Of a stretch of DNA of 64,000 nt, positions 19,277 through 30,431 are shown one piece after another. The notes under the pieces were generated by a model. That model saw nothing but the letters and a program-made list of their open reading frames with translations, searched no databases and was not told where the DNA came from. Every line of letters begins with the position of its first letter. Position 1 is the stretch's first letter. The position numbers were made by a program, and so were the translations under genes. The DNA comes from an uncultured Candidatus Altimarinota bacterium (GTDB lineage Bacteria; Patescibacteriota; Gracilibacteria; BD1-5; UBA6164): assembly GCA_938015455.1 (NCBI GenBank), contig CALLPL010000018.1:32145-96144 (forward strand). The letters run 5' to 3'.

Positions 19277-19843
19277 ATGTCTTCTTTTTTAAAAGAAACT
19301 ATAGAGGGAGAGAGTTTTGAACTCTTGATAGATACAGGAATATTTCCAAAAGATATTATCCTCAAAGCTGCGTATAATCACCTGGATAAGTGATATTTTT
19401 TCTTTAAGCATGATACGGATGGAAATATTGTTTTAGAGTTTACTAGAAAGGATGGAGTAGATATCCAGCCGAAAATAGTGATAGGTGAGTTTTCGGATGA
19501 ACTTCTCGACGTGTATCTGAGAGATAAACTTGAAAAAGATAATAAGGTAATTCGCGAAGCTATAGTTACAAAGGCTATTAATGGCCCTCTTGATATGCAA
19601 AACTTTGTATCTCTTGATACTGATAGTGCACAAAAAAATGAAATAGATTTTGATAAAGACATTGATGAAATATTAAAGGAAATAGAAAATGACCCTGATC
19701 TTAAGATAGATGAAGAAGAAATAGAGAAGATTCTTAAAGAAATTGAAGAAGAAAGTCAGTCAGAAGTTCAGAAACCAAAAGTAACGGTAGATCCAAAGGC
19801 TATTTCAGGAGTGAAAGATATGTTTAAAAATAAAGAGAAATAG
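19277..19843 (+). CDS. hxsD: His-Xaa-Ser system protein HxsD
   Basis: 188 aa. The first 110 residues follow the HxsD pattern: FPKDIILKAAYNHLDKGYFF, a GNIVLEFTRK strand, then FSDELLDVYLRDKLEKDNKV and REAIVTKAI. The C-terminal 80 residues are an acidic Glu/Lys/Ile-rich helix extension that the family usually lacks. HxsD is a small partner of the radical SAM maturases HxsB and HxsC; its biochemical role is not established. hxsB lies 0.2 kb downstream and the precursor further on, the standard neighbourhood. One UGA codon (the Gly after HLDK). Confidence 0.75.
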
Positions 19844-19846
19844 ACT

Positions 19847-20032
19847 ATGGAAAAGACCTTTGAAATATCTACTGCAATTTATGATACTGAAGCAATTATA
19901 GCAGCTATTGCTGATTTTTCAGAAGTAGCAAAGATAAGCTTTAAAAAAGATATACTCACTATTTCTTGAGACTCAGAGGTTGAAGTCATAGAAGTTTTCC
20001 GTGAGTTTATGAATTATGTACTCTCTTTATAA
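19847..20032 (+). CDS. Small HxsD-like or partner protein (61 aa)
   Basis: A short acidic alpha/beta ORF starting 3 nt after hxsD and ending 6 nt before hxsB: MEKTFEISTAIYDTEAIIAA, then SFKKDILTISGDSEVEVIEV. Pattern and position suggest a degenerate or minimal HxsD-like domain (a strand, helix, strand, helix) that could act as a peptide-recognition or chaperone subunit. It carries one UGA. I do not recognise a named family with certainty. Confidence 0.6.
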
Positions 20033-20038
20033 AAATAT

Positions 20039-21490
20039 ATGACTGTAGATTTACAAAAAATTAAAGAAACTTCTACCGATAGAGTAGGATTCTTTAGATT
20101 TAAGAAATTTGATGCCGAGACATATCTTATTACAAATGATGCAGGGAAATTTCACTTCTTAAATAGTGAAGATTTTCAGAACTTTATTGCTTGAAATTTT
20201 GATACACTTGCTGATCTTTCGGATCTTGAAAAGAAGGGGTTTATTAAGAATGACCTGTATCAGGATGCTATGATAGGGAGTGTTGCTATGAAGAATCACT
20301 TTGTGGGAGTTGGTCCAACGCTTCACATGGTTGTCATAACACTTCGCTGTAATCATAAGTGTAAGTATTGTCATGCTGCTGTCGCTCCTATGTCAGCAAA
20401 AGAGTTTGATATGTCAGAGGAAACAGCGAAAAAAGTTGTTGATACGATTCTCTATACAAACTCTCCTGTATTAACTATTGAATTCCAATGAGGAGAAGCG
20501 CTCGTAAACTATCCTGTAGTACAATATGTTGTAGAGTATGCAACAGATAGAGCGCAACATTTGGGAAAACAAGTAACATTCTCTCTTGTGACAAACCTCA
20601 CGCTTATGACAGAGGAAAAGCTTACCTGGCTCCTGGATAATTGAGTTGATATATGTACAAGTCTTGATGGTGATGAAGTTTCACATAATGCCTCTCGTAC
20701 TGGTTATGATGGAAATAGCTTTGAAAAGGTGAGTTACTGGCTCCAAAGAGTGAGTGAAGAAAAACAAAAACGAGGAATGTGAAAAATATGAGCTCTCCTC
20801 ACGGCAACAAAGCAGACACTTCCTCGCTATAAAGAAATTATTGATGAATACCAAAAACTGGGTCTTGATGGAATTTTTCTTAGATGGCTTAATCCGTATG
20901 GTTTTGCTGCTGCAGATATGGATACTCTTGCATATAATTCGGATGAGTGGATAGAGTTTTATACTCAGGCTCTAGATTATGTTATTGAAATTAATAAATG
21001 AGGAACATTTTTTAGAGAACAAATAAGCTCAGTATATCTTCAGAAAATATTTAATACCTATGATCCTGCATTTATGGATATTCGAAGTCCAAGCTGAATA
21101 GCTGTTGGAGGGGTAGCGTATAACTATGATGGAAAGATATATGCAAGTGATGAATCTCGTATGCTATGACGCATGGGAATGGACGACTTTCTTATGACAG
21201 ATCCTCAACAGTCTGGACAAAAAAACTATGAAGTTATGATGAAGAGTGATATTACAAAAATAGCTGTACAATCGAGTACTCTCGATGGACTACCAGGATA
21301 TAATGATCATGTGTATAAGCCGTACCTTGGAGTAGATATCATACATAATTTTAAAACAACAGGAAGCTTGTATACTCCTCTTGTAAAAGATGAAAAAATG
21401 AAATTACAAATGGCTATCCTCGATACTATCTTTGAGAAACTTAGAGATCCTGAGGTAGAGAAAATATTTATGTCTTGGATAGGGAGATAA
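20039..21490 (+). CDS. hxsB: HxsB-like radical SAM maturase lacking auxiliary-cluster cysteines
   Basis: 483 aa. The N-terminus has the HxsB signature RVGFFRFKKFDAETYLITND. The radical SAM motif CNHKCKYC is at residues 104-111, with an FQGGEALVNY block after it. From about residue 230 the chain contains no cysteine at all, yet the segments that in HxsB form the SPASM domain are recognisable with other residues at the expected Cys places (for instance SPSGIAVGGVAYNYDGKIYA, and DGLPGYNDHVYKPYLGVD). From family knowledge these normally hold auxiliary Fe-S clusters. It should modify the His-Xaa-Ser precursor encoded next. Loss of the Cys suggests a changed chemistry or dependence on partner enzymes. 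Confidence 0.85.
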
Positions 21491-21492
21491 AT

Positions 21493-21516
21493 AATGCTTT
21501 CTTTGTAAAGAAGCAT
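21493..21516 (+). other. Stem-loop between hxsB and the precursor gene
   Basis: ATGCTTTCTTT and AAAGAAGCAT pair with one bulge around GT, just after the hxsB stop. No T-run follows. It may separate expression levels of maturase and precursor by protecting the hxsB mRNA 3' end. Confidence 0.45.
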
Positions 21517-21519
21517 GAC

Positions 21520-21546
21520 TTGAATATTTCTAAAAAATACTATACT
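21520..21546 (+). promoter_or_regulatory. Candidate promoter of the Hxs precursor
   Basis: TTGAAT (21520-21525), 15 nt, TATACT (21541-21546), 33 nt before the precursor ATG. It would let the precursor be made in excess over the maturases. Confidence 0.45.
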
Positions 21547-21578
21547 TAGTTCTATATATAATTTTTATTTTACATTAT

Positions 21579-21932
21579 ATGCCAGCAGTAAAGAAGAAAA
21601 TATTTCCGAAACTCAAGAAATCGCTTAAGAATTTTCTAACGGATGAAAGCTGAGAAATAACTAAAAAGGATGCACTTGGAATAAGTGCCTGAGCTGCCTT
21701 ATTTGCTGGTGTAGAGGATGTAGTTGCAGGTCATAGTAGTAGCTATTCGCCTAGCCTTCCAGAAAGTGGTGAAACCTTCGTAAGGATTACATGAAGTACT
21801 TGTAATCATGGGAGCTGAATAGTTAATGGTCATTATAGTTCAACTCCCTCTGTTAACAGTTCTAGTACTACCTATACTCATGGAAGTCACGGGAGTCATG
21901 GAAGTCACGGGAGTCATGGAAGTAGATGGTAA
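21579..21932 (+). CDS. hxsA: His-Xaa-Ser repeat precursor peptide (HxsA/HxsA2-like)
   Basis: 117 aa. The N-terminal half (FLTDESGEITKKDALGISAG) matches HxsA2-type precursors, a basic leader followed by a DESG-x-ITKKD segment and a hydrophobic Gly/Ala stretch. The C-terminus is Ser/Thr/Gly rich and ends with five tandem His-Gly-Ser units (residues 101-115) and RW. Single HSS, HYS and NHGS motifs precede the array. The repeats are the presumed sites of radical SAM modification. All five repeat glycines are GGA or GGG, while several leader glycines are UGA. The gene's last 17 nt overlap the start of the next radical SAM gene in another frame. Confidence 0.85.
21879..21923 (+). repeat. Five tandem 9-bp His-Gly-Ser codon repeats
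   Basis: Alternating CATGGAAGT and CACGGGAGT units, five copies, coding for HGS. Synonymous alternation shows selection for the peptide rather than for the DNA alone. Confidence 0.9.
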
Positions 21933-22863
21933 TATATCACCTTGAGATATTCGATTTCAAGACGGTATTGAAATATTTTTATGATATACATGTAATGTTC
22001 ATTGTGATTTTTGTTATCAAAACAAACTCAGACAAACATTTTCCAAAAATATGACAGATAAAGAGGTGTTTTCTCTTATATCAAGCTCAGCTGAGAAATG
22101 AAAGAAGTTTTTAATATTTTCCTGAGGAGAACCTACTTTAGATTCAAATTTATTAGCTTATATTAGGTTTGCAAAAGAGAACTGATTTACTCATATCAGA
22201 CTTCATACAAATGGTTTTGGATTAAGAAAAGAAGAGTATGTTCATGAATTGTATGCTGCATGATTATCCTGAGTAATTATTTCGGTCCATGGCTATAAAG
22301 AAATTCATAACCTTGTTACTTGATCAGAAAATAGCTTTGACCATATATTTAGAGCGCTAGTAAATATAGAAAAGATTTGTAGGAGTGATAGAAACTTTAC
22401 TTTAGATACAAACACAGTTATCTATAAAAGAAACTATAAGTATTTACTCCCGCTAGTTACTCTTCTTTCAAAATTTTCAGTTAATAGAGCTCAGTTTGCA
22501 TATGCATATGACTTATGACTATTTAGTGTAAATGAAAAAAAGAAACTGCTTGTTTCTTATGAGCAGTCTACTCCATATATTATAGATATTTTGGATTTTG
22601 CATCTAAGTTGGATATAAATCTTGTTTTAGAAAATATCCCTTTCTGCCATATCGATAAGGCTTACTGGAAGAGTCTATTTGATAACTATAGAATAGAAAG
22701 AAGAGTTCATGATTTGCTTCATTGAGATATAGAAAGTACTACAGATCTTGGAAAGCTAAAGGATAATGAGTGTAAAAAGTGTGTTTTTAATGATAGGTGC
22801 TCTTGAATTCCTGAAGAATATAATGATTTTTTTACAGTGCAAACAAAAGCGATTTTAAATTAA
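21916..22863 (+). CDS. Radical SAM protein overlapping hxsA (HxsC candidate)
   Basis: 315 aa. CNVHCDFC at residues 26-33, then the GGEPTLD segment and LHTNGFGL, the order of a radical SAM barrel. The C-terminus has a Cys cluster NECKKCVFNDRCSGIPEEY (CxxC-x5-C), a twitch/SPASM-like tail. The ATG at 21916 lies inside the last codons of hxsA, so translation is coupled to the precursor. By position it is the best candidate for HxsC, though I cannot show that relationship by alignment. Confidence 0.7.
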
Positions 22864-22900
22864 AAAATATATATGTAAATACTATAAACATTAAAACTCT

Positions 22901-22927
22901 TTGAATTTGCCTACTTGTAGCTAGAAT
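22901..22927 (+). promoter_or_regulatory. Candidate promoter of the lipoprotein/radical SAM operon
   Basis: TTGAAT (22901-22906), 15 nt, TAGAAT (22922-22927), 44 nt before the lipoprotein ATG. The 107-nt gap from 22864 is the last substantial one before 40138. Confidence 0.4.
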
Positions 22928-22970
22928 TAATATGTTTTATTTAAGGATTAAATACATAATATACCATTTT

Positions 22971-23714
22971 ATGAATCATCTAAAAATTTTCACAGTTATA
23001 GCTTTATGTATTATTTCTATGTCTTCGTGCTCCAAAGATACCTGAAGCGTTAGTCTAAGCTCATGAAATAATAATATTGACCAAGCGAATCAGACTGCTC
23101 CATCAAATCCAAATGGCTCTCAAATTCTTATTCAAGATGAACGGCAACCTGAAAATTGAAATACTACTCAGAACGAATTAGAGGCTCTTAATAAAGCATC
23201 TACTCCTGAAGAAATAAAAGAGATAGTAAAGACTAAAGGAGAAAAAATGAATTTCTGAGATGAATCATTAGAGGATGAAATATACGAAAACGATGTATAT
23301 AGTATAGCTCATCTTTATGATGTATGTTCCTCTGCTTGAGAACTTGATCTATGATCACTAGTGGAATGATATTATGAAATATCCTCTGATGATATCCTTT
23401 GAAAGGATGCAATGTATAAATGAATAAGTTATGAGTGAAAAACAGCTGTAGATATTCTAATGAGTGAAGATTGAGAAGATTATTGTAGTAATCCTGTTTT
23501 TTGAAATGAGGATTATAAAACTTGTTATACTTCTTTTGATTGAGACTTCCTAAATGCGGTCATTCGAGTTTATCTTTGAAAATCCCCAGAGAGTAGTTTT
23601 GAAACATATTTAGAAAACCTTAATCCTCGATCAGATAAGGAGAAAGTACTTAAGAATATTTTTAAAAAAGTATTAAATAATGAAATTCAATCAAGAGATG
23701 ATTGTTTTAAGTAA
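22971..23714 (+). CDS. Lipoprotein of unknown function heading the radical SAM run
   Basis: 247 aa. Signal peptide with lipobox: MNHLKIFTVIALCIISMSSC, then a Ser/Asn-rich linker and an acidic soluble domain with several Cys (VCSS, YCSNPVF, TCYTSF, DDCFK). Eighteen or so UGA codons. It is anchored outside the membrane, so it could present or retain the mature product at the surface. It starts the tightly spaced gene run (17 nt to the next gene). No family recognised. Confidence 0.65.
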
Positions 23715-23731
23715 AAGAAACCTATCTTTGT

Positions 23732-25201
23732 ATGGAAAAGTACCCTATAGAAATAGAAATTTCTTCTTATTGCTGACTACGCTGTAAATCTTGTATAAAT
23801 TCAAGCCTCTCGAAGAAAGTCTTTGTAGATTCAAGAGATTTTAAGTCTATAATTGACTTTTTAGTAAAGAATAAGGAATCAATATCTTTTATTGATATAT
23901 CGTGAATTGGAGATGCTTTCCTTCATCCTGAAATTCTCGCATTTTTAGAATATCTTTACGACAGTTTTTCTGGATATCCAATTCATCTTAATTTTTCACA
24001 AAAAGGACAAAAAGTATGAGAGGAACATATCAAAATTTTAGAGAAAATGAAAGATTCTTGAATGCAGATAGATATATTTATCTGAATTTTTTCTATTAGG
24101 GAAAAGGTTTATGAATTTCTCTCCTGATGAGACTCATTAAAGAGAGTTTTAGAGTTTGCTCAAAAGATGCAGAAGAAATGATTTTTTGTCTCACTTGAAC
24201 TCCTTAACAATTATTTTGCAAATAGTGAATATGAAAAATTTTATAAAATTTGTGATAGTATAGGCTGTTCATGAAGTATAAAGAATATCACGAATTTTTG
24301 ATGACTCTTACCTACAAAGCAGAGTTACTTATTTGGATATAATAATAAATTTGAGTCTCCTGCTCTTATAAGAGCAAGTGAAAAAACAGTAGACGAGAGA
24401 CATATTTCCGAAAAATGTGGGAGTACCCCATATATTAGTGCAGCATGAGACATATTAGTATGCAGTTACTTGCAATGATATGATGATGGGAGGTGAATTA
24501 TAGGAAGTGTAGACGATCTCCAAAACATGACACTACAACAGATATATGAACTTTCTTACAATAAAATGTTTAGTCCAATATGTAATTGATGCTCACTTTT
24601 TGTAAGCGAAAAACAATGGTTTTCAGAAGAATACTATATATCTGACAAGGGTGATATCATAAGAGATAAGTACCTTGTGAAGATTTATCCATATGATACT
24701 GCAGAAGACCTTATATTTTTATATTACAATGATAGTGAATTTATAAAAGAACTTTTTCAAGAGGAGGAGAACATTAATAAGCATGAAAAAATTGATTTTT
24801 TATTTATCATGAAGCTATGTGCTAGTATTTACGGCCTAGACTTTGAAGCATTCTTTAAAAAATTATTGAGATCTTGGGGACTAGATGAAAGTTATAAAGA
24901 GTTCCAATCTATAGAGGTCACAGGAAAACAAGTACAAGATATAGTATTTATAGATACACTATGTAAGAAACTTGATATTGAGACTGTTGAGTTTTATTTA
25001 TATTGTTATATAGATACTTATATAAGTAAAGAGACTTTCCTTACTCGTATTGCTCAGCTTATGAAAGATGCCCATAAACAGAAGAATTCAACAAACTTAG
25101 CATACCTTGTCTTATTAAAGGATAAGTTGTTAAATAAAAAATTAAATAAGAATTATGGAACAGATCTAGTTACCCGTTATTATTGAATATTTTCTTCTTA
25201 A
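23732..25201 (+). CDS. Radical SAM protein with helical C-terminal extension
   Basis: 489 aa. The radical SAM motif CGLRCKSC is at residues 14-21, followed by DISGIGDAFLHPEI in place of GGE. A Cys pair of the form SPICNGCSLF near residue 285 ends the barrel portion. The remaining about 170 residues are Cys-poor, helical and rich in Lys/Glu/Phe, and unlike the usual SPASM; they may bind a peptide. 2 nt separate it from the next gene. Confidence 0.7.
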
Positions 25202-25203
25202 GT

Positions 25204-26085
25204 ATGAATAATATATTATTCGAACTGATAGTCTCTCGGCAGTGCAATAAACGATGCAAGTATTGTGATTTAGAGTTTGAGTCAGAATATCAAACAGAGG
25301 CAAGGCTGCGAGAATTTTCAAATTTTCTAAGAAAAAACTATAATCAAGCTGATTCTCTACTGATTAATTTTTTTTGATGAGAGGCAATGCTTGATTATGC
25401 AGGTATACAAAAGTTTATTGCATACAACTCTGGTATACCAAATATACGGTACTCTTTATGAACAAATGGGATACTGATAAATAACGCAGTTGCTGAGTAT
25501 CTTCAGGCTCAGAAAATAGAACTCTACTTTTCGATTGATACAGAATCTCAAAGTAGTATATACGAAAAAAAATCTCTCAGGGAGTACCAAAATATAACAG
25601 TAAATTTCATATTAAATCCTAATACTATTGCTGCATCTGAGGAATTACTAAGAAAGCTTATAAGTCTTGGGTACAAAAAGTTTAATTTCATTCCTGTTTT
25701 TTCTACTATTAGATGGAATATCCCATCATTTGCGTTGTTAGGGAAGTTTAAGGAATTTGTAGAACTACAAGATTCTATAATCTATACATTCTATTCCTAT
25801 TATGAAAAACCAACTTCTGATATTCAGTTTGTTCTTGATACAGATGGGTATGTTTATAGAGATATTCATACTCACTTTTGGATTATGAAGCAATTATCTT
25901 ATCTCTCTCAAGAACAGAAAAAAGATATAGAATTATTTACCCAAGTAGAGAAAATGAATGAGGGGCTTGATATTTTTTTGCTAATAGAAAAATATAATCA
26001 AAAAGAACTTATAAAAAAGAGTTATGATCTTGCTAAAACTATATGATATGACAGAGACTTTAGGATATTAGATAAAATATTATAA
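25204..26085 (+). CDS. Radical SAM protein
   Basis: 293 aa. CNKRCKYC at residues 14-21, then FFGGEAMLDY and SLGTNGILINN, typical strands beta2 and beta3 of the AdoMet radical fold. The chain has no C-terminal Cys cluster, so it should carry only one Fe-S cluster. Starts 2 nt after its upstream neighbour and ends 3 nt before the next, so it is translated as part of a long operon. Target unknown; the precursor upstream is the only visible candidate. Confidence 0.75.
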
Positions 26086-26088
26086 GCT

Positions 26089-26985
26089 ATGAATAGTATA
26101 TTTAATTTAGAATCTGTTATTATTAATATATTTGATGATGACTATGAATGTCCTCGGTGATGCCTATGATGCTCAAATAGTAAGAATAAAGGAAAATTTG
26201 TTTGAAATGATATGCTAATATCTTTAGATAATTATCTATATGAAAACTTTCCTAATATAAAAAAGATACATATTTTATTAGATATATTTAATAATGAGCA
26301 TTATAATATATTTAACTTTTTAATTTCAAATACAAAAAATAAGGAAATTACTTTTGATATAAGATGAGATTTATGAAAATTAGATAAAGGAAACCTCTAT
26401 ATAAAAGAGATATTTAAGGATAAAAATGTAAGTATAGTTTTTACTTTGAATTTAGATAAGGGTCTTGAACTTAACAAAAAATACATGAGTAATTTCCTCT
26501 ATTTGATGAAATTAACTTCTAAGATTAATTCTGAGATTACTCTAGACTTAGTATGAGGAGATAGTTTAAGTCGTAGAGATAAAATACAATATTTCATACT
26601 AGCGAAAAAATTTTGTGCGTACACACAAGGAATTAACCCAAATATAATATATGAAAGATGATTTGTTTCTTTTGATTTTAAAACGATGGATTTTTCTCAA
26701 TTTAATAAAAATTTCTATAACGGTTGTTATATGCTAAATCAGTGACCTTGGCTAGAGGTTTGAATAAATAAGATATTCTTCCACTGAGCATATTGTAAGA
26801 ATATTAATATTAATAATTTTGGTGATTTTAGATCAGAGAAACAACTCATAGATAAAAAAGCGAATATATTTTTGAGTGAATTAGGTGATGTATTTAACGA
26901 TTATGATAAGGAGAAGATAAGTTGCATTGAGTGTAATAAACTATTTAAGATGAATGAATCATGAAAAAATATGAAGAAGTATTAG
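26089..26985 (+). CDS. Degenerate radical SAM-like protein
   Basis: 298 aa. CPRGCLGC at residues 21-28 has the CxxxCxxC spacing, and a C-terminal CIECNKLF is the usual place for a second Cys pair, but the GGE strand is missing and the N-terminal region is diverged. It may be an inactive or reduced radical SAM protein serving as a partner. It overlaps the next gene by 25 nt. Confidence 0.5.
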
Positions 26986-27728
26986 ACTGTATAACTGATT
27001 TTGATACAAATTACATTACTGGTAATAAAGAGAATACATTTCTTGTTTTTTCGTATGATGATATTTGATGAACAGAACTAGGTTTTGTATCTAAGGTAAG
27101 TTTTTTACATCATTTATTTAAAAAAAATATAATTAATCGTCATAAGTTCAAAGACTTATTTTTAATATGCCTAAAAGTAGGCAAGAAATATAAGACGAAT
27201 AATTTCTTTACATATATATTTGACTTTAAAGATAATCATTTGATTGATGTTAAAATAATATTCTTCTTTAAAGATACTCTACAAATAAATAACCTTTTAC
27301 AAGATGCGCTTAATATAGATTATAAAGTAAGTAAACTACTTTGAAAAGATGATGGTGAATATGAGATATACTTTTCATATGATAAAGATAGAATATACTT
27401 AGAGAAAGTGTATTTTAATCCTCCCAGCCAGTTTCTTATTGACTATCTAATAAAGAAATGATTTTATATTTCTTTTGAAAATATATTTTTGATTTACATA
27501 GCTTTTAGTAAAGAAAATGATATAATAAATACAAAATACTATAATTATATCAAATCACCTGAAATATTTCCTCAGAATAAAAAAATGAATGATTTTGTTT
27601 GAAAATTTACAAATTATTATCACGACTACTTTATTGGTTATAAATTATGAAATGGTAATGAAATAATCTCTAAAGAATATTACATAGAGATTAACCGTTT
27701 TTCTATATCTACTAGTAGAATTAATTAA
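26961..27728 (+). CDS. Unknown protein in the radical SAM operon (255 aa)
   Basis: Soluble, Lys/Asn/Phe/Tyr-rich, no signal peptide or long hydrophobic helix, only two Cys. Seven or so UGA codons. No motif recognised. Its start overlaps the previous gene by 25 nt and 6 nt separate its end from the next, so it is an integral operon member. A peptide-binding or scaffold role is possible but not shown. Confidence 0.6.
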
Positions 27729-27734
27729 AAATTT

Positions 27735-29099
27735 ATGATAGCAAAAATATTTTATGCGCTTGTTCTATTTCCTCATATCACTTACTGAAAAGCCTTTCAT
27801 TGATATACATTACAAAAAATATCTGAGGAAGATTTAGGTGTGTTTTTCCTTTTATTTCTTTGTCCAGAGTGAAATGAAACTAAAATATATTTCTGTCATA
27901 AAAACTTTTGAGAACGAAACAGCTATAGTACAAAAAATTGGATTATATCTGGAGATAGAGAACTATTAGATATCATTTTTTTACATATACAGAAAATAGA
28001 TACTTGAGATTTTAATTTTTTCGAGGATAAGTCGTTTTATGACGAGATTCCATTTGGAACTGTTTTAACAGTAACGAGTAAATGTAACATATTTTGTTAC
28101 TATTGTTTTAATGATTACGACTATCCGTTGAAAGATAGGAATTTACGAAAGAGTATAGGGATAGATAATTATAAAAAAATAGTAGACACACTCTATAATG
28201 AAGGAACAAGAGATATCATTATTACTGGATGAGAGCCCTTTGTATTTGAGGCTTTTTGGGAATTACTAGACTATATTCAAGAAAAAAATATTTTCATACG
28301 AATAAATACAAATGGAACATTGCTAAGTGACGAAACTCTTAAAAGACTTAATGATAATTATGCGCTTGTGCTTATGGTTTCTGTACATGAATTTAATAAT
28401 AGGGATTATTTTTTAGTGAATGAGAAGTGAGCGAAGCAGATACAGTGACTTGCTGGTGTTAAGAATTTTGAAAATAAGTTTTCAGAAAAAGTTAAGCAGC
28501 TTCGAAAACTTCCAAAATACCAAAATTTAACTCTAGATTTTCTTACAATACTCACTCCAAAGAATATTATTGCTTTTGAGAAGATTTTTGATTGGGTACT
28601 CTCAAATTTTACTCTAGCAGACTGGCATTTTTTCAGGTTATATTCTACGGATCAATGACCAGGTATTTCCCGTCCAATGATGAGTCTTGCAATTCATAAA
28701 CTCTATAAACTCAATAAAAAATATAATACATATTTTAAAATAGTAGATAGTGTCCCTTTTTGTGTTACGAAAGACACAGAAAAGGCGAGTCAAGTCATCG
28801 ATGGGGAGCTCACTGATAATCATAATGTAAAGACCATTATCACAACGGACGGCTTCATACAAATTATGTCAGCATTTGATAGTAATTTGTGAAGTATATT
28901 TGAAAATGATTTAGGTGAAGTATGGAGGTGAGATTTTGTACAATGAATGCTGAAGAATAAATTTCTTCCAAAAGAATGTGAAGACTGTAAATATAAAGAA
29001 GACTGTAGGTGATGAAGTCGAATGGACGCAAATATTTACAAGTGAAGCTATAGTGCTTTTGATCCACTATGAGATGTAAAGAATAAAAAAATATGATAA
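27735..29099 (+). CDS. Radical SAM/SPASM-type protein
   Basis: 454 aa. About 110 residues precede the radical SAM motif CNIFCYYC (residues 117-124), then ITGGEPFVFEAFWELL and INTNGTLLSDE, clear barrel strands. The C-terminus has CEDCKYKEDCRGGSRMDAN, a SPASM/twitch Cys set. The N-terminal extension could be a RiPP recognition element-like domain, as found on many peptide-modifying radical SAM enzymes; this is inference. Overlaps the next gene by 7 nt, where its TAA shares bases with the next ATG. Confidence 0.78.
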
Positions 29100-29854
29100 T
29101 CTCTTCTTATTACACATCATTCCTAGAGAATCTTTGATTCCGTGATATTAAGATACTAAGAAAAGCTACAGAGAACTCTGTTAATGTAAATGAAATCTAT
29201 AAAATCTCTTGTCTTGATATATCTGCGAAATTTAATTCAGAACATGTAGTCCTAAATGGGATCTATACTGGAGATCAAATGGTAAGGGAAAAAGTTTGAA
29301 TTATTACTGAAAGAATAATGGTATTTAAAGATAATTCACTTTCTTTTTTTTATTTTAATGGTGAAAACATCTTGAAGATTGGTGAAGGAGAATTCATATT
29401 ATATAAATATATACCTTGAGATTTTATATCTTTAACGGATTTATCTTCCTTATTATTTTTTCAAACCCTCAGTAGTATAAATTTTACGAAATGACTTTCT
29501 TTTTCAAAAAATCTTCAAACTGATACTCACTATTCTTATGGTCCTATCTACTTAGATATAGACTCAGAAAACTTTTTAAAAAATGATGAAAAAATTATAT
29601 TTCTTGATTATGAATCTATAATAGTATGAAACACAATCTTTCAAGTATTACATTATTATCTATACTTACGGAGTTATAGTAATAATTTATATAAAAAATG
29701 TACAGTAAAAATTTTAGTATATTTTTTGCAGCAAGGTAACTTAAAAAAGAGTGATTTATTTCAAGATATGAAAATATTAAAAAATGACTTATTTTTAGAT
29801 AAAGATATAGATGATTTTTTAGAAATTTTAATTCTCTTTAGAAATAAAATATAA
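29093..29854 (+). CDS. Unknown protein in the radical SAM operon (253 aa)
   Basis: Soluble, rich in Ser/Phe/Leu/Lys, with about seven UGA codons and only a few Cys. No catalytic motif recognised. The start overlaps the preceding radical SAM gene and the end is 4 nt before the next gene. The N-terminal YYTSFLENLGFRDIKILRKA resembles the start of the 29859 protein in layout (a short helix then GxxDIRIL), so the two may be distant paralogues. Confidence 0.55.
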
Positions 29855-29858
29855 AGAT

Positions 29859-30431
29859 ATGGAGCTACGAGTTTTTTATAGTATGTCTGATATACTATCG
29901 CAATTATGAATGGAAGATATTAGAATTCTTTGCCTATGAAACATAGAAGAGGCATTGTCGCGTTCTAGAAAGAGTTCGGTCTTTTTCGACACATTTGCGG
30001 CTCAAGAAGAATATTCAAATATTTCTAAAGAAACAAAGGTACTATTTTTATATACAAGTTACTGTGAAATGTTCAGAACCCATGCAAAAACTCAGATTCA
30101 GAAAAAGGAGTATATAGATACCATATATAATAATAATTCTATTGATACTAAAATTCCAACCTCAATAAAAAAAGATTATGAGTCACTTTTTAGTGATTAT
30201 GCCTCTTATGATGATTTTATTTCTCGGAACAGAGATCTATATGAGAAAAACTTTTCATGAGATTTCATAGATATGAAAGTTATATATCTTATATATAATA
30301 GTATTATTACTAACGGTAAAGATCTTCAATCTTTTTTGATTGAAAGCTATGATGAGATTGACATGGATAGTTTTTATACAATTACTACTAAATATAGAAT
30401 GTGCAAGAAGAAAATAAAACTCAAGAAATAG
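29859..30431 (+). CDS. Unknown protein in the radical SAM operon (190 aa)
   Basis: Soluble and helical; the N-terminal SMSDILSQLGMEDIRILC segment resembles that of the preceding gene. Ends in a basic run of Lys. No motif recognised. The next gene's GTG start lies 31 nt inside it, implying translational coupling. Confidence 0.5.

Noticed and set aside
21879..21923. Short tandem repeat array as a possible CRISPR
   Set aside because: Nine-bp repeats without spacers, entirely coding for His-Gly-Ser; no cas genes in the window.
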